A stretch of 64,000 nt of DNA from NCBI RefSeq assembly GCF_024199795.1, contig NZ_JANADK010000001.1, positions 4,030,001 to 4,094,000 on the forward strand, given 5' to 3'. Positions 16,759-24,891 of this stretch are shown one piece after another. The position numbers and the translations under genes were made by a program. Source of the stretch: Bradyrhizobium sp. CCGB01. Its GTDB lineage: Bacteria > Pseudomonadota > Alphaproteobacteria > Rhizobiales > Xanthobacteraceae. The notes under the pieces are model-generated. The model saw only the letters and a list, made by a program, of their open reading frames with translations, had not been told where the DNA came from and made no database searches. Every line of letters begins with the position of its first letter. Positions within the stretch are counted from its first letter, which is position 1.

Positions 16759-18471
16759 TTATTCGGCCGCGACGATCAGCTGAGGCGTCGGCGGCGGTGC
16801 ATGTGCGGCGTCGGTAACGCCTGACGGGATCGAGGCCAGCAGCGAGCGCGTATAGGACTGCCGGGCATTGTCGAAGATGTCGGTGACGGTCCCATGTTCG
16901 ACAATACGTCCGCGATGCATCACCGAGACGGTGTGGGCGAGCTGACGCACCAGGGCCAGGTCGTGGGAGACGAACACATAGGTCAGGCCGAGGTCGGCCT
17001 GCAGCGACAGCAACACCTCGACAATGTCCGCCTGGACGCTGACGTCGAGCGCTGAGGTGGGTTCGTCGAGCACGATCACGTCAGGCTTGAGGACGAGCGC
17101 GCGAGCGATGGCAACGCGCTGGCGCTGGCCGCCGGACAGTGCGCCGGGTTTGCGCGCCAGCAGATGCTGACCGAGCCCCACGTCGGCGAGAGCCTTGTGC
17201 ACGCGCTCGTCGCGCTCCCGAACTGTGCCGATCCTGAACCGGTCGAGCGGCTCGCGGATCAGCTGCTCGACCTTCCAGGCCGGGTCGAGCGACGTAAAGG
17301 GATTTTGATAGATGAGCTGAAGGTGGCGCCAAGCCGCGCGCAGTTCGGTCGGAGACCGCCCGTTGAGCTGCTCGCCGGCGACCGAGATGGTCCCGGCATC
17401 AGGCTGTTCCAGCCCAAGCAGCAGCCGGATCGTCGTCGTCTTGCCCGAGCCGGATTCGCCGACCAGCGCGTGCGTGGTGCCGGCCGGAACGCTGAACGAC
17501 ACGTTATCGACGGCCGTCAGCGTCTTGCTGTCCACCGCGAAGGTCTTGGTGACGGCGCTGACCTCGATCTTCGTTGGCTCGGTCCTGGTGCGACGGAAGC
17601 CGAGGTCGCGCAGGTCGTCGTAGCGGTCGGGGTTGAGGGCCGGAACGTCGGCATGCAGCTTCCTCGCATAGGCCGACGCCGGCGAGGCGAAGACAGCGGA
17701 GGTCTTGCCGGTCTCCTGGACGATCCCGTCCTTGAGCACCACCAACGTGTCGGCTCGCTCCGCGGCGATCGCGAGATCGTGGGTGATGAGCAGCAGGCTG
17801 ATATTCCGCTCGTCCTGAAGGCGCGAGAGCAGATCGAGGATCCGCTTCTGGATCGTGACGTCGAGCGCGGAGGTCGGCTCGTCCGCGACCAGCAACGACG
17901 GCCGGGGCAGGATCGCAAGGCCAATGAGCACGCGCTGGAGCATTCCGCCGGACAGCTGGTGCGGGTAGGAGCCGTAGACCCGCTGGGGATTGTCGAGCCC
18001 GACCTGTGCGAAAATGTCCAGGATGAGCTGCTTGCGCACGGCCCTGTCGGGTTCGTCGAGGAGCGCGGCGGCCTCATGCGCCTGGGCGCCGATCGTTCGC
18101 ACCGGATTGAGCGAGTTGCCGGGATCTTGCGGCACGAACCCGATGGCCCGTCCGCGCAGCGGCCGGAAGCCGCGTTCGGGCATCCGCAGGATCTCCTGGC
18201 CGTCGAATGCGACGCGACCGGTGGCGTGACTGCCGCCCGGAAGCAGCCGCAGCAGCGCGCGTGCGATCGTCGACTTGCCGGAGCCGGATTCTCCGATGAG
18301 GGCGAGGCTCTTGCCGCGGCCCAGTTCGAATCCCACGTTGGTCACAACCTGATGCGACCCGTAGGCGACCGACAGGTCGTCGACCCTGAGGAGAGGGATC
18401 GACCGCAGGGGCCGCGGCGCGACGAGCTCGGGGCGGATGAGAGTGGCGGTCAGTCCGTCTTGCGGAGCCAT
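16759..18471 (-). CDS. Dipeptide-type ABC transporter, fused double ATP-binding protein (DppD-DppF type)
   Basis: I chose the ATG at 18471 (570 residues), because starting at 18543 would overlap the permease gene much further. There are two complete ATPase domains. The first has GESGSGKST, the signature LSGGMLQRVLIGLAI and LLVADEPTSALD (about residues 60-190). The second has GESGSGKTT, LSGGQRQRVAIARA and VIVLDEPTSALD (about 350-490). Each is followed by the C-terminal region seen in oligopeptide ATPases (YARKLHADVPALNP, YTRSLLASIP). It energises import by the permeases encoded at 18450-20296, with which it overlaps by 22 bases. Cargo: peptides, opines or nickel-type complexes. Confidence 0.95.
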   Translation of the reverse strand: MAPQDGLTATLIRPELVAPRPLRSIPLLRVDDLSVAYGSHQVVTNVGFELGRGKSLALIGESGSGKSTIARALLRLLPGGSHATGRVAFDGQEILRMPERGFRPLRGRAIGFVPQDPGNSLNPVRTIGAQAHEAAALLDEPDRAVRKQLILDIFAQVGLDNPQRVYGSYPHQLSGGMLQRVLIGLAILPRPSLLVADEPTSALDVTIQKRILDLLSRLQDERNISLLLITHDLAIAAERADTLVVLKDGIVQETGKTSAVFASPASAYARKLHADVPALNPDRYDDLRDLGFRRTRTEPTKIEVSAVTKTFAVDSKTLTAVDNVSFSVPAGTTHALVGESGSGKTTTIRLLLGLEQPDAGTISVAGEQLNGRSPTELRAAWRHLQLIYQNPFTSLDPAWKVEQLIREPLDRFRIGTVRERDERVHKALADVGLGQHLLARKPGALSGGQRQRVAIARALVLKPDVIVLDEPTSALDVSVQADIVEVLLSLQADLGLTYVFVSHDLALVRQLAHTVSVMHRGRIVEHGTVTDIFDNARQSYTRSLLASIPSGVTDAAHAPPPTPQLIVAAE

Positions 18472-19289
18472 CGGCTGATCCTGTTCACGGAGAGGACGGT
18501 CGCGATCGTGACGAAAGCCGGCGCGTAGACCAGCCAGGGCCATTTGAGGTAATCCTTGCCGATCGAGATCAGCAGACCCCAGTCGGAAGCGGGCGGTGGA
18601 TCGCCGTAGCCGAGGAAGGCAAGGCTTGCGATCACCAGGATCGACAGGCCGAATTGCAGCACCGCGAGCGGCAACAGCGAGCGCGAGGCGTTCGGCAGCA
18701 CGTGCCGCAGCAGGATGTGCCAGCGCGAGCCGCCGAGCAGGAACGAGGACTCGACGAACGTCGCCTGCCTGATCTTGATGACCTCCGAACGCATCACCCG
18801 CGCGAACACGGCGACCGCCGAGACGCCGGTCGCGATCGCCGCATTCGTGGTGTCGAAGCCGATCGCCGTGACGACGATGACGGCCAGCAGGAAGTGCGGG
18901 ATCGCCAGCAGCACGTCGACGAGGCGGGCGAACACGATATCGACCCAGCCCCCGAAGAAGCCCGACATCAGTCCGATCAGGCCGCCGGTGACGGCGGCGA
19001 TGACGACGGCGATGAGCGCGCTCGTCACCGATGACGCCGTGCCATAAACCACGCGGGTGTAGAGATCGCGGCCGAGATGGTCGGTGCCGAACCAGTGCGC
19101 TGTGCCGGGAGCGAGCAGCTTGTCGGCGGGAACGCCGTTGACGGGGCTCTGGCTCGTGAACAGGCCAGGAGCGAGCGACCAGGCGATCACCAGCGCGATG
19201 ATCGCGAACGACACAACGACGGTCGGCGGAACGCGGAAGGATGTCAACCGGCGGCTTGCCGTAAGGTGTACGTCGGTGATGAGGCTCAT
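18450..19289 (-). CDS. Dipeptide-type ABC transporter permease (DppC-like)
   Basis: The 279-residue protein begins with a cytoplasmic leader and a first membrane helix (VVVSFAIIALVIAWSLAPGLF), then the DppC landmark HWFGTDHLGRDLYTRVVYG at about residue 70. The EAA loop EVIKIRQATFVESSFLLG and GSRWHILLRHVLPNA follow. Five to six membrane helices are visible. It forms the channel with the DppB-like protein whose gene is just upstream (four-base overlap). The ATPase gene is downstream with a 22-base overlap. Confidence 0.94.
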   Translation of the reverse strand: MSLITDVHLTASRRLTSFRVPPTVVVSFAIIALVIAWSLAPGLFTSQSPVNGVPADKLLAPGTAHWFGTDHLGRDLYTRVVYGTASSVTSALIAVVIAAVTGGLIGLMSGFFGGWVDIVFARLVDVLLAIPHFLLAVIVVTAIGFDTTNAAIATGVSAVAVFARVMRSEVIKIRQATFVESSFLLGGSRWHILLRHVLPNASRSLLPLAVLQFGLSILVIASLAFLGYGDPPPASDWGLLISIGKDYLKWPWLVYAPAFVTIATVLSVNRISRWLRKTD

Positions 19290-20296
19290 GGTGTCACCGC
19301 CTGCGGCGTACCGGCCGAGCTGTCATCGGCTGTCGTCGGGCGATATTTGGGTCCGCTGACGAGTTTCACGCGCGGGTCGAGCAGGGGATAGACGAGGTCG
19401 GCGATCAGATTGACGAGCACGAACACGACCGCTGCCAGCGAGACCACGGCCTGCAGGACTGGGAGGTCCTGTGTGCTCACCGAACGCTGCACCAGGCTGC
19501 CGACGCCGGTGCGTCCGAACACAGTCTCGGTGATCAGCGAGCCGCCGAGCAACTCACCAAGGGTGAGTGCGATGATGGTGACGACCGGGAGCGACGACGG
19601 CTTGAGCAGGTGCATTGCGAACAGTCGAAACTGCCCGAGGCCGCGGCCGCGCGCGACGGCGGCATAGTCCTGTGCGGATTCGTGGTCGAGGTTCGCGATC
19701 AGCACCTCGGCGATCTGTGCGGAGATCGGGATGCCGAGCGCGATCGCCGCGAAAAATGTCGCCCAGAAGCTGTTGGGCGCGATCACGCGGAAAAGACCGA
19801 GCTGGAAGCCGAAGACGTGGATCAGCATGAGGCCGATCACGAAATTGGGTACCGACAGGAACAACGATGGGAAGCCGCGCAGCAAGCCTTGGCCGAAGCG
19901 CTTGGGAAGGAACTGCGTGCCGTAGGCGATCGTCGCCGCCAGCAGCAACGCGACGGCAAAGGCCGATGACGCCAGCACCAGCGTCGAGGGAAGAACTTCG
20001 GCGATCAGGGTTGTCACCGGCCGGCTCGACCGCATCGACAGGCCGAAATCGCCGGTCAGGAAATGGGACAGCGACGTCCAGAGCTGGACGAGAATTGGCT
20101 GGTCCAGCCCCTGGGCTGCGATGATCTGTCGGATCTCGTCCTCGGAGAAGCCGTTCTGGGGATCGCGCAGGACGTTGGTGATGGGATCGCCCGGCAGGAT
20201 GCTGACGACGACGAACGTGAAGACATAGGCGAGCAGGATGACGACAACGGCCTGGACGAGGCGCTTTGCGGCATAGCGCAGATAAGGACCACTCAT
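19286..20296 (-). CDS. Dipeptide-type ABC transporter permease (DppB-like)
   Basis: The 336-residue protein has the DppB N-terminus (YAAKRLVQAVVVILLAYVFTF) followed by a periplasmic loop with LPGDPITNVLRDP. The core follows (DFGLSMRSSRPVTTLIAEVLPST), with an EAA-type segment (NLDHESAQDYAAVARGRGLG) and the terminal LVNLIADLVYPLLDPRVK typical of this subunit. Six membrane helices are expected. It is the second gene of a four-gene minus-strand importer operon, following the substrate-binding protein by 38 bases. Confidence 0.94.
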   Translation of the reverse strand: MSGPYLRYAAKRLVQAVVVILLAYVFTFVVVSILPGDPITNVLRDPQNGFSEDEIRQIIAAQGLDQPILVQLWTSLSHFLTGDFGLSMRSSRPVTTLIAEVLPSTLVLASSAFAVALLLAATIAYGTQFLPKRFGQGLLRGFPSLFLSVPNFVIGLMLIHVFGFQLGLFRVIAPNSFWATFFAAIALGIPISAQIAEVLIANLDHESAQDYAAVARGRGLGQFRLFAMHLLKPSSLPVVTIIALTLGELLGGSLITETVFGRTGVGSLVQRSVSTQDLPVLQAVVSLAAVVFVLVNLIADLVYPLLDPRVKLVSGPKYRPTTADDSSAGTPQAVTP

Positions 20297-20334
20297 GCCG
20301 GCCGCCTTCTCACATCGTTCGGGTGCACGGCGCC

Positions 20335-21987
20335 TTACTCGCTGATCGTCGCCGTGTAATAGCTGGCGTAGGCGACGCCGTTGTAGACTTCGCCCTTCAG
20401 CTTCGGCGATTGCACGTAGATGCGCTGGACGATCTGCGTGCGCGGGATGAAGTAACCCTGCTCGAGGACGTAGGTCTGCAACTGGTCGAGCAGCGGGTCA
20501 CGGATCTGGCTGGAGCCGGCGCTGGCGATCTTGTCGCGGAGTTCGCTAAGCTTCTTGTCGCTGTCGCCGAGGTTGAACCAGTTCTCGCCGTTGTTGGCGT
20601 CGGTGAGGATGCTGGCGACCGTGCCGGCGTCGATGAAGCTGCGCGTCACCTCATAGGCCGGCACGGCCGGGCCGCCGAACCTGACCTTCTCGCCGAACGT
20701 CACGACGTCGTAGGCCCGGATGAAGACCTTCCAGCCGATCTTGCCGAGTTGCTGGGCGATCAACTCGTCAATCGCCTTCGCGGTCGCAAGGTAAGGGTTG
20801 GAGTAGAGCGTCAGCGAGAGCTGCTTGCCGTCCTTGGTGCGGATCCCCTTGGAATCCTTGGTCCAGCCTGCGTCATCCAGAAGCTTCTCGGCCTTGCCGG
20901 GATTGTACGCGAGGAGATCGCTGTGGTCGGTCGCGCCGGGAACGTTGCTCTGGATGAACGATGTCGCCAGCTTCCAGTCGGGCGTATAGACGGTGTCGAT
21001 GATCTCCTTCCGGTTGATGGCCGCCTGGAGCGCCTGACGGACCTTCAAATCGTTGTAGGGCTCGAGCTTGGTGTTGATCGCGAGGCCGTTGACGAAGCCG
21101 AGATAGCGCGGCGTCGCGGTGATGAAGCCGGCTTCCTTGAGAGACTTCAGTTCCTGAGGGGAGGGGCTGTAGGCGACATCGGCCTGGCCGGACTGAACGG
21201 CGGCCACCCGCAGCGATGGCTCGTTCACCAGCTTGTAGGTGATCGAGTCCAGGAAGGCCGGGCCGGTGTGGCCGGCCGCCGCAGGACCCCAATTGTAGTC
21301 CTTGCGCTTGACGAGCTTGACGAAGTCTCCCTCTTTCCAGGAATCGACCACATACGGGCCGCTGCCGGATGTCTTGGAAAGATCGGCCTGTTGCGCGGCG
21401 GGCTGCGCGATGGTCTTCGGTGAGATCAGGATCGAGCCGTGGTAGCCGAGGGTCGGGATGAAGCCGAGCGTCGGCGCCTTGAAGACCACCTTCACCGTGG
21501 TCGCATCGATCGCCTCAGCGCGATCGTAGGTCTTCGGAAACAGGCCAATCGGGTTGATGCCTTCGCTCTTGCGGCCGGCATACCAGATGTCGAGATTGGC
21601 GACGACGGCCGCAGCATCGAGCGGGCTGCCGTCGGAAAAAGTCACGCCCTTCTTGAGGTGGAGGGTGAATTGGGTGGCATCGTCGTTCTGCTCCCAGCGC
21701 TCGGCAATCCACGGGCTGACCTTGCCGTCAGCATCGACATAAATGAGCTTGTCAGTGACGTGGCCCCAGATGTGGCCCTGGAAGCTTGAGATGGCGCTGT
21801 TGTTCGGGATCCAGGTGCTGCCCAGCGAGTCGATGAGAAAGGTGATGTTGCCGCCGTTTTGCCGAGCGTCGGCGCTCCGGGCCGGCGAAAGACCCGCCAT
21901 GGCTGTCAACGCTAAGGCCGCCACTACCGAGGTGGCGACCAACAGCCGACGTCGGGAGATCGAGCGCGGAGAAAAGCGAGCAGTCAT
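20335..21987 (-). CDS. Peptide/opine/nickel-type ABC transporter substrate-binding protein (SBP family 5)
   Basis: The 550-residue protein has a twin-arginine-like leader (SRRRLLVATSVVAALAL, cleavage probably after ARSAD) and the SBP_bac_5 pattern WIAERWEQNDDATQFTLHLKKGVTFSDG. The segments AVVANLDIW, KVRQALQAAINRKEI and LYSNPYLATAKAIDELIAQQL are conserved landmarks of the family. It is the periplasmic receptor that opens the importer operon (21987 to 16759). The cargo is not predictable from sequence; peptides, opines or siderophore-like compounds are all known for relatives. Confidence 0.93.
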   Translation of the reverse strand: MTARFSPRSISRRRLLVATSVVAALALTAMAGLSPARSADARQNGGNITFLIDSLGSTWIPNNSAISSFQGHIWGHVTDKLIYVDADGKVSPWIAERWEQNDDATQFTLHLKKGVTFSDGSPLDAAAVVANLDIWYAGRKSEGINPIGLFPKTYDRAEAIDATTVKVVFKAPTLGFIPTLGYHGSILISPKTIAQPAAQQADLSKTSGSGPYVVDSWKEGDFVKLVKRKDYNWGPAAAGHTGPAFLDSITYKLVNEPSLRVAAVQSGQADVAYSPSPQELKSLKEAGFITATPRYLGFVNGLAINTKLEPYNDLKVRQALQAAINRKEIIDTVYTPDWKLATSFIQSNVPGATDHSDLLAYNPGKAEKLLDDAGWTKDSKGIRTKDGKQLSLTLYSNPYLATAKAIDELIAQQLGKIGWKVFIRAYDVVTFGEKVRFGGPAVPAYEVTRSFIDAGTVASILTDANNGENWFNLGDSDKKLSELRDKIASAGSSQIRDPLLDQLQTYVLEQGYFIPRTQIVQRIYVQSPKLKGEVYNGVAYASYYTATISE

Positions 21988-22962
21988 GGATGGCCCCTAA
22001 TGATTGGTGTCGTCGATTGCATCGCCGTTTCGGCGGCTAAGCTTCGTACGATCAGCGTTCGCGCCAGAAGAAGCGAAACGAACAGATCTGGCCATTCCAA
22101 ATTTCGCCGGAGGCAAGCAACAAATACCTCGGCATCGCGGCAATTGGCGCGACGGTCATTTTGTCGTCAAACGCAAGCGTGCGTGATTGCGTTTGCCTGG
22201 AGACGATACTCTCAAGTTCGTCAAATCGTGTGAAGTATCATTATATTGAAAAGATATTCTGCAGAATCTGAAGCTAGGTAGAACGTCATTGATGCCGACG
22301 ATTGAAATATGAACCTTGCGACTATCGAATTGCGCGCGCGAGTTTGCGATGGCGTCCCTGCTTCAAGTGCCACAGAGCAGGTTCGATCTCAGGAACGAGA
22401 CTACACCAACGGCTTCCCGCAAACACTGAGCGAACCACCGTAGACCGGGTCTGCTGGAGTCTCTTGGCAGGCTGAAGCCTTCGGCCTTCGCACCTTTGAC
22501 CGACGTCGACGTAGGGGAAGTGGAGGCGTGTGCACACCTGGTTCTCGTGTGCACCACGTGTGCACCGAGAATCCGAAATCGCGATTTTCGCTTCCATTTC
22601 GAGCCTGGAAAAGCCTAGAAGAGCCAGGTTGGAGAAATGTGGTCGAGCGGAGTTTCTCAGTCGGTCCAATGACATAGAGGACTGATCGAGTTGAAAATAG
22701 ATCAATGATATGAATGACTTGCGCTGGAAGTTTTCCACGGCCCCATGATGGATTGGAGCGAGAGTTTAGTTTTTTCAGATGGTTAGAGGGTGGCGTGTGC
22801 GCGACGTGTGCACCGGGAGATCAAAAAAGATCTCGCGAAAGCCAGCGTGAGCAGGGTTCTCCGAAGCGGTAGATCGGTCGCGGAAAGTGCCAGTCCTCGC
22901 TGCGCATTCTCGTAGCGCGCCTGTGACCTACTCGATCAAGTACGCGGCGCACTGAGAAAGAC
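21988..22962. other. Gene-poor stretch with short direct repeats left of the tRNA remnant
   Basis: Nearly 1 kb without a convincing gene. Local A+T is higher than in the neighbours (notably 22220-22320 and 22670-22780). A 12-base direct repeat ACGTGTGCACCG occurs at 22556-22567 and 22804-22815, and an additional GTGTGCACC at 22547-22555, with GTGCAC as a palindromic core. The open frame at 22322-22738 on the minus strand lacks a ribosome-binding site and recognisable sequence. The position beside a damaged tRNA suggests arm-type recombinase sites or debris of an integrated element; this is inference. Confidence 0.5.
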
Positions 22963-23014
22963 CAACTGACTCTTAATCAGCGGGTCCCAGGTTCGAGCCC
23001 TGGTGCGCCCACCA
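22963..23014 (+). pseudogene. Truncated tRNA-Lys(CUU), 3' half only (probable attachment-site copy)
   Basis: The anticodon loop CTCTTAA (anticodon CTT), the T arm (CCAGG, TTCGAGC, CCTGG), the acceptor 3' strand TGCGCCC, discriminator A and encoded CCA are intact. Upstream, only GGCGCA at 22946-22951 could pair with the acceptor strand, and the D arm is missing (11 bases where about 19 are needed). A tRNA with an intact 3' half but no 5' half is the usual product of integrase-mediated insertion at a tRNA gene, where the 3' end is duplicated. Orientation implies the inserted element lay to the left of this copy. Confidence 0.8.
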
Positions 23015-23109
23015 AATCAATGGTTTAGCGGGCAAGACCGTTTGAGCATCTGATTTTTAAAACGGTCTTTATGAAGCCAGCCGTGATGCCGTCTGACTGC
23101 TGACAGGTG

Positions 23110-23566
23110 GTCGGGGATCTTGGCGGAGACGGTGTTCGGACAGAAGCTCTATCGCATGCCGAACAGCGACGACCGCGGATCGGCATTTTGCGCGCATCTC
23201 GGCAGCCGCCGACCGCAATCTGATCGACCGTTACGCCAACGCCGGCATTGAATTCATTGGTCTCAATGACAGCCGTCCTGACGACAAGTTCGGAATCGCG
23301 GCAGGCTACGCGCGTGTGTCGAGACGCGCGCAGGCGCTCGATGCCGACATCGTACTTTTCTCGATCCCGCGTGGCCGTTGCGCGGTTTCGAGGGGCTTCT
23401 CACGGCCGCGTATTAATACCAGATCAAAGACGGATGGACGTTGCAGTACAACCTGCGGTACATCATCCACCCCCGGGGGGAGGTGCCACAGTTCTTCCAG
23501 TGCAGCGCCCGGCAAGGTTCTTCATAACGCAACCGTGCTCGGCCTGCGAACGACTCTGAACTTCTA
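23110..23566 (+). pseudogene. Decayed OprB-family carbohydrate-selective porin (C-terminal remnant)
   Basis: Pieces of one porin can be read in order by changing frame. They are AETVFGQKLYRMPNSDDRG, DRNLIDRYANAGIEFIGL with RPDDKFGIAAGYARVS, PAWPLRGFEGLLTAAY, a stop, YQIKDGWTLQYNLRYIIHP, and finally VLHNATVLGLRTTLNF ending in Phe like a beta-barrel outer membrane protein. This order matches the C-terminal half of OprB porins, which take up sugars across the outer membrane. At least three frameshifts and an in-frame stop make it non-functional. It follows the tRNA remnant and marks old, eroded DNA at the junction. Confidence 0.75.
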
Positions 23567-24090
23567 GTTCGTGGCTCGGCGGGCCAGCCGCTTGATGGTC
23601 TTGGTCGCGCGGTTCGGTCCATGCCAGCCGAGGAATTTCAGCTCTTTGTTCTCCAACGCATTCGTCGCCCGAAAGAATTCTTCGAGATCATCGCGTGCAT
23701 GAGATGGAAGATTGCGGATATCCTTGAGATCCGTTTCCAGCGGTGACCTGTCAGGCACCGCAAATACCCGGTCGTTGCGCTCCGTCTTGCCCTTTTTCTT
23801 CTGCTCGACTTCGAGAATGCCGATCGGTCGACAGCGCAGCACGACGCCTGGATAGGTCTGCGCATCATGCAGGATCAGCACATCCAGCGGGTCGCCATCC
23901 TCGGCCTTGGTCGAGGGAATGAAACCCCAATCATAAGGATAGGTCAGACCCGCCATCAAGGCTTCGCCAGGGCAAAAACGCCAAGCTTGGGATCAAAATC
24001 GAGCTTGCACGAACTGCCCCGCGGCGTCTCGACCACGGCGAAGATATTGTTATCGTCGGCCCAGCTCGGCAGTTTTGTCAGATTGGTCAT
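23564..24090 (-). pseudogene. ppa: Inorganic pyrophosphatase, frameshifted copy 1
   Basis: The start at 24090 gives MTNLTKLPSWADDNNIFAVVETPRG and runs to a TGA after LAKP (about 23957). The rest continues in another frame from 23959 as MAGLTYPYDWGFIPS, then AEDGDPLDVLIL (the Mg-binding DxDPxD-type core) and a C-terminal RATNALENKELKFLGWHGP. One missing base in the codon after LAKP explains the break. Soluble pyrophosphatases hydrolyse PPi to phosphate. The intact active-site half has no natural start, so the product is probably inactive, unless there is a sequencing error. A second, independently broken copy is at 49001-49529. Confidence 0.85.
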
Positions 24091-24123
24091 GGCGGATTAC
24101 TTGAGCCTCGAAAGGAGTAGCGT

Positions 24124-24149
24124 GCCCGGCGGAAATAGATCCGCCGGGC
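24124..24149. terminator. Hairpin after the first DUF892 gene
   Basis: GCCCGGCGGA and TCCGCCGGGC form a perfect 10-bp stem around AATAGA, nine bases beyond the DUF892 stop at 24158 on the minus strand. It is GC-rich, with few T residues after it. It probably ends the DUF892 transcript before the pyrophosphatase remnant. Confidence 0.7.
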
Positions 24150-24157
24150 CCTGCCGA

Positions 24158-24673
24158 TCAGGCGGCGGTGGAGGCCTTCTTGTTGACCCCCTTGCGCAAC
24201 GCAACCGTGTTGAGTTTGGTGTTCGCCGCTTTCTCTTCGTTGAGGTTCGTGGTCAGGAAACGCACGATATCGTCGTGGCCGAGTTCTTCCGCCCACGCAA
24301 TCAGCGTGCCATACCGGCATATCTCGTAATGCTCGACGGCTTGCGCGTTGGCGACGATCGCCGCATCGAGCACCGTCTTGTCTTCGATCTCGCCGGCCGT
24401 CTCGTCCGCTTCCTTGATGATGCCGTCGATGGCCGGACATTGCGTACCACTCGGCGATTGGCCGAGTTTGTCGAAGACCTTTTCGAGACGCTCGATCTGC
24501 TTGTTGGTCTCCTCGAGATGGTTCTTGAGGCCTGTGGCCAGATCGCGGTTGGTGGCTTTGTCGATCATTTTCGGCAAGGCCTTGGTGATCTGCTGTTCGG
24601 CATAGTAGATGTCCTGTAAGCCATGCAGCAGCAGGTCATCCATCGTCTTGATGTCTTTCGTGAATAGTCCCAT
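24158..24673 (-). CDS. DUF892 (YciE/YciF-type) ferritin-like protein, copy 1
   Basis: The 171-residue protein starts MGLFTKDIKTMDDLLLHGLQDIYYAEQQI, the diagnostic start of the DUF892 four-helix ferritin-like family. Carboxylate/His metal-site candidates are in LQDIYYAEQQ, EETNKQIERLEKVF and AQAVEHYEICRYGTL. YciE/YciF-like proteins are induced by stress and are thought to bind di-iron or protect against oxidation, but the chemistry is unproven. The start is 30 bases from the -10 element of a near-perfect EcfG promoter. Copy 2 (41358-41861) and the C-terminal domain of the catalase at 28044-29318 are paralogues. Confidence 0.93.
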   Translation of the reverse strand: MGLFTKDIKTMDDLLLHGLQDIYYAEQQITKALPKMIDKATNRDLATGLKNHLEETNKQIERLEKVFDKLGQSPSGTQCPAIDGIIKEADETAGEIEDKTVLDAAIVANAQAVEHYEICRYGTLIAWAEELGHDDIVRFLTTNLNEEKAANTKLNTVALRKGVNKKASTAA

Positions 24674-24700
24674 GACGTCGCTCCTCGAATTCAAAGCGAT

Positions 24701-24727
24701 GGAACGGCGGCGCCACGGCTTCGTTCC
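24701..24727. promoter_or_regulatory. Symmetric EcfG-type promoter, reads both ways
   Basis: GGAAC at 24701-24705 and GTTCC at 24723-24727 are separated by 17 bases. Each strand therefore presents GGAAC-N16-nGTT, the consensus of the alphaproteobacterial general-stress sigma factor EcfG. On the minus strand it is placed 30 bases before the DUF892 start. On the plus strand it precedes the FAD/Rieske gene, whose start is about 165 bases further on. One element could thus fire two divergent stress genes. Consensus is established knowledge; use in both directions is inferred. Confidence 0.75.
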
Positions 24728-24891
24728 TCGCCTTGTCGCTGCCGGACGGGTGAATGCGGTCTCGGAGCGTAAGCGGCCCAACGAGCTATCGCGCGTTGAT
24801 CATCCTCAAGGACGCCGGGAGGCGGCTTCCCACGCGCCCGAAGGAACCTGCGCAAACAGCCCGCGTTTTGCTTCTTTGCATGGAGTTCAGG

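Noticed and set aside
22322..22738. Minus-strand ORF of 138 residues in the gap before the tRNA remnant
   Set aside because: No ribosome-binding site, no domain, amino-acid composition unlike neighbouring genes, and it covers the short direct repeats.
23564..24090. Programmed ribosomal frameshift in pyrophosphatase
   Set aside because: The two copies would need shifts in opposite directions, copy 2 also carries a nonsense codon, and no slippery heptamer is conserved between them.
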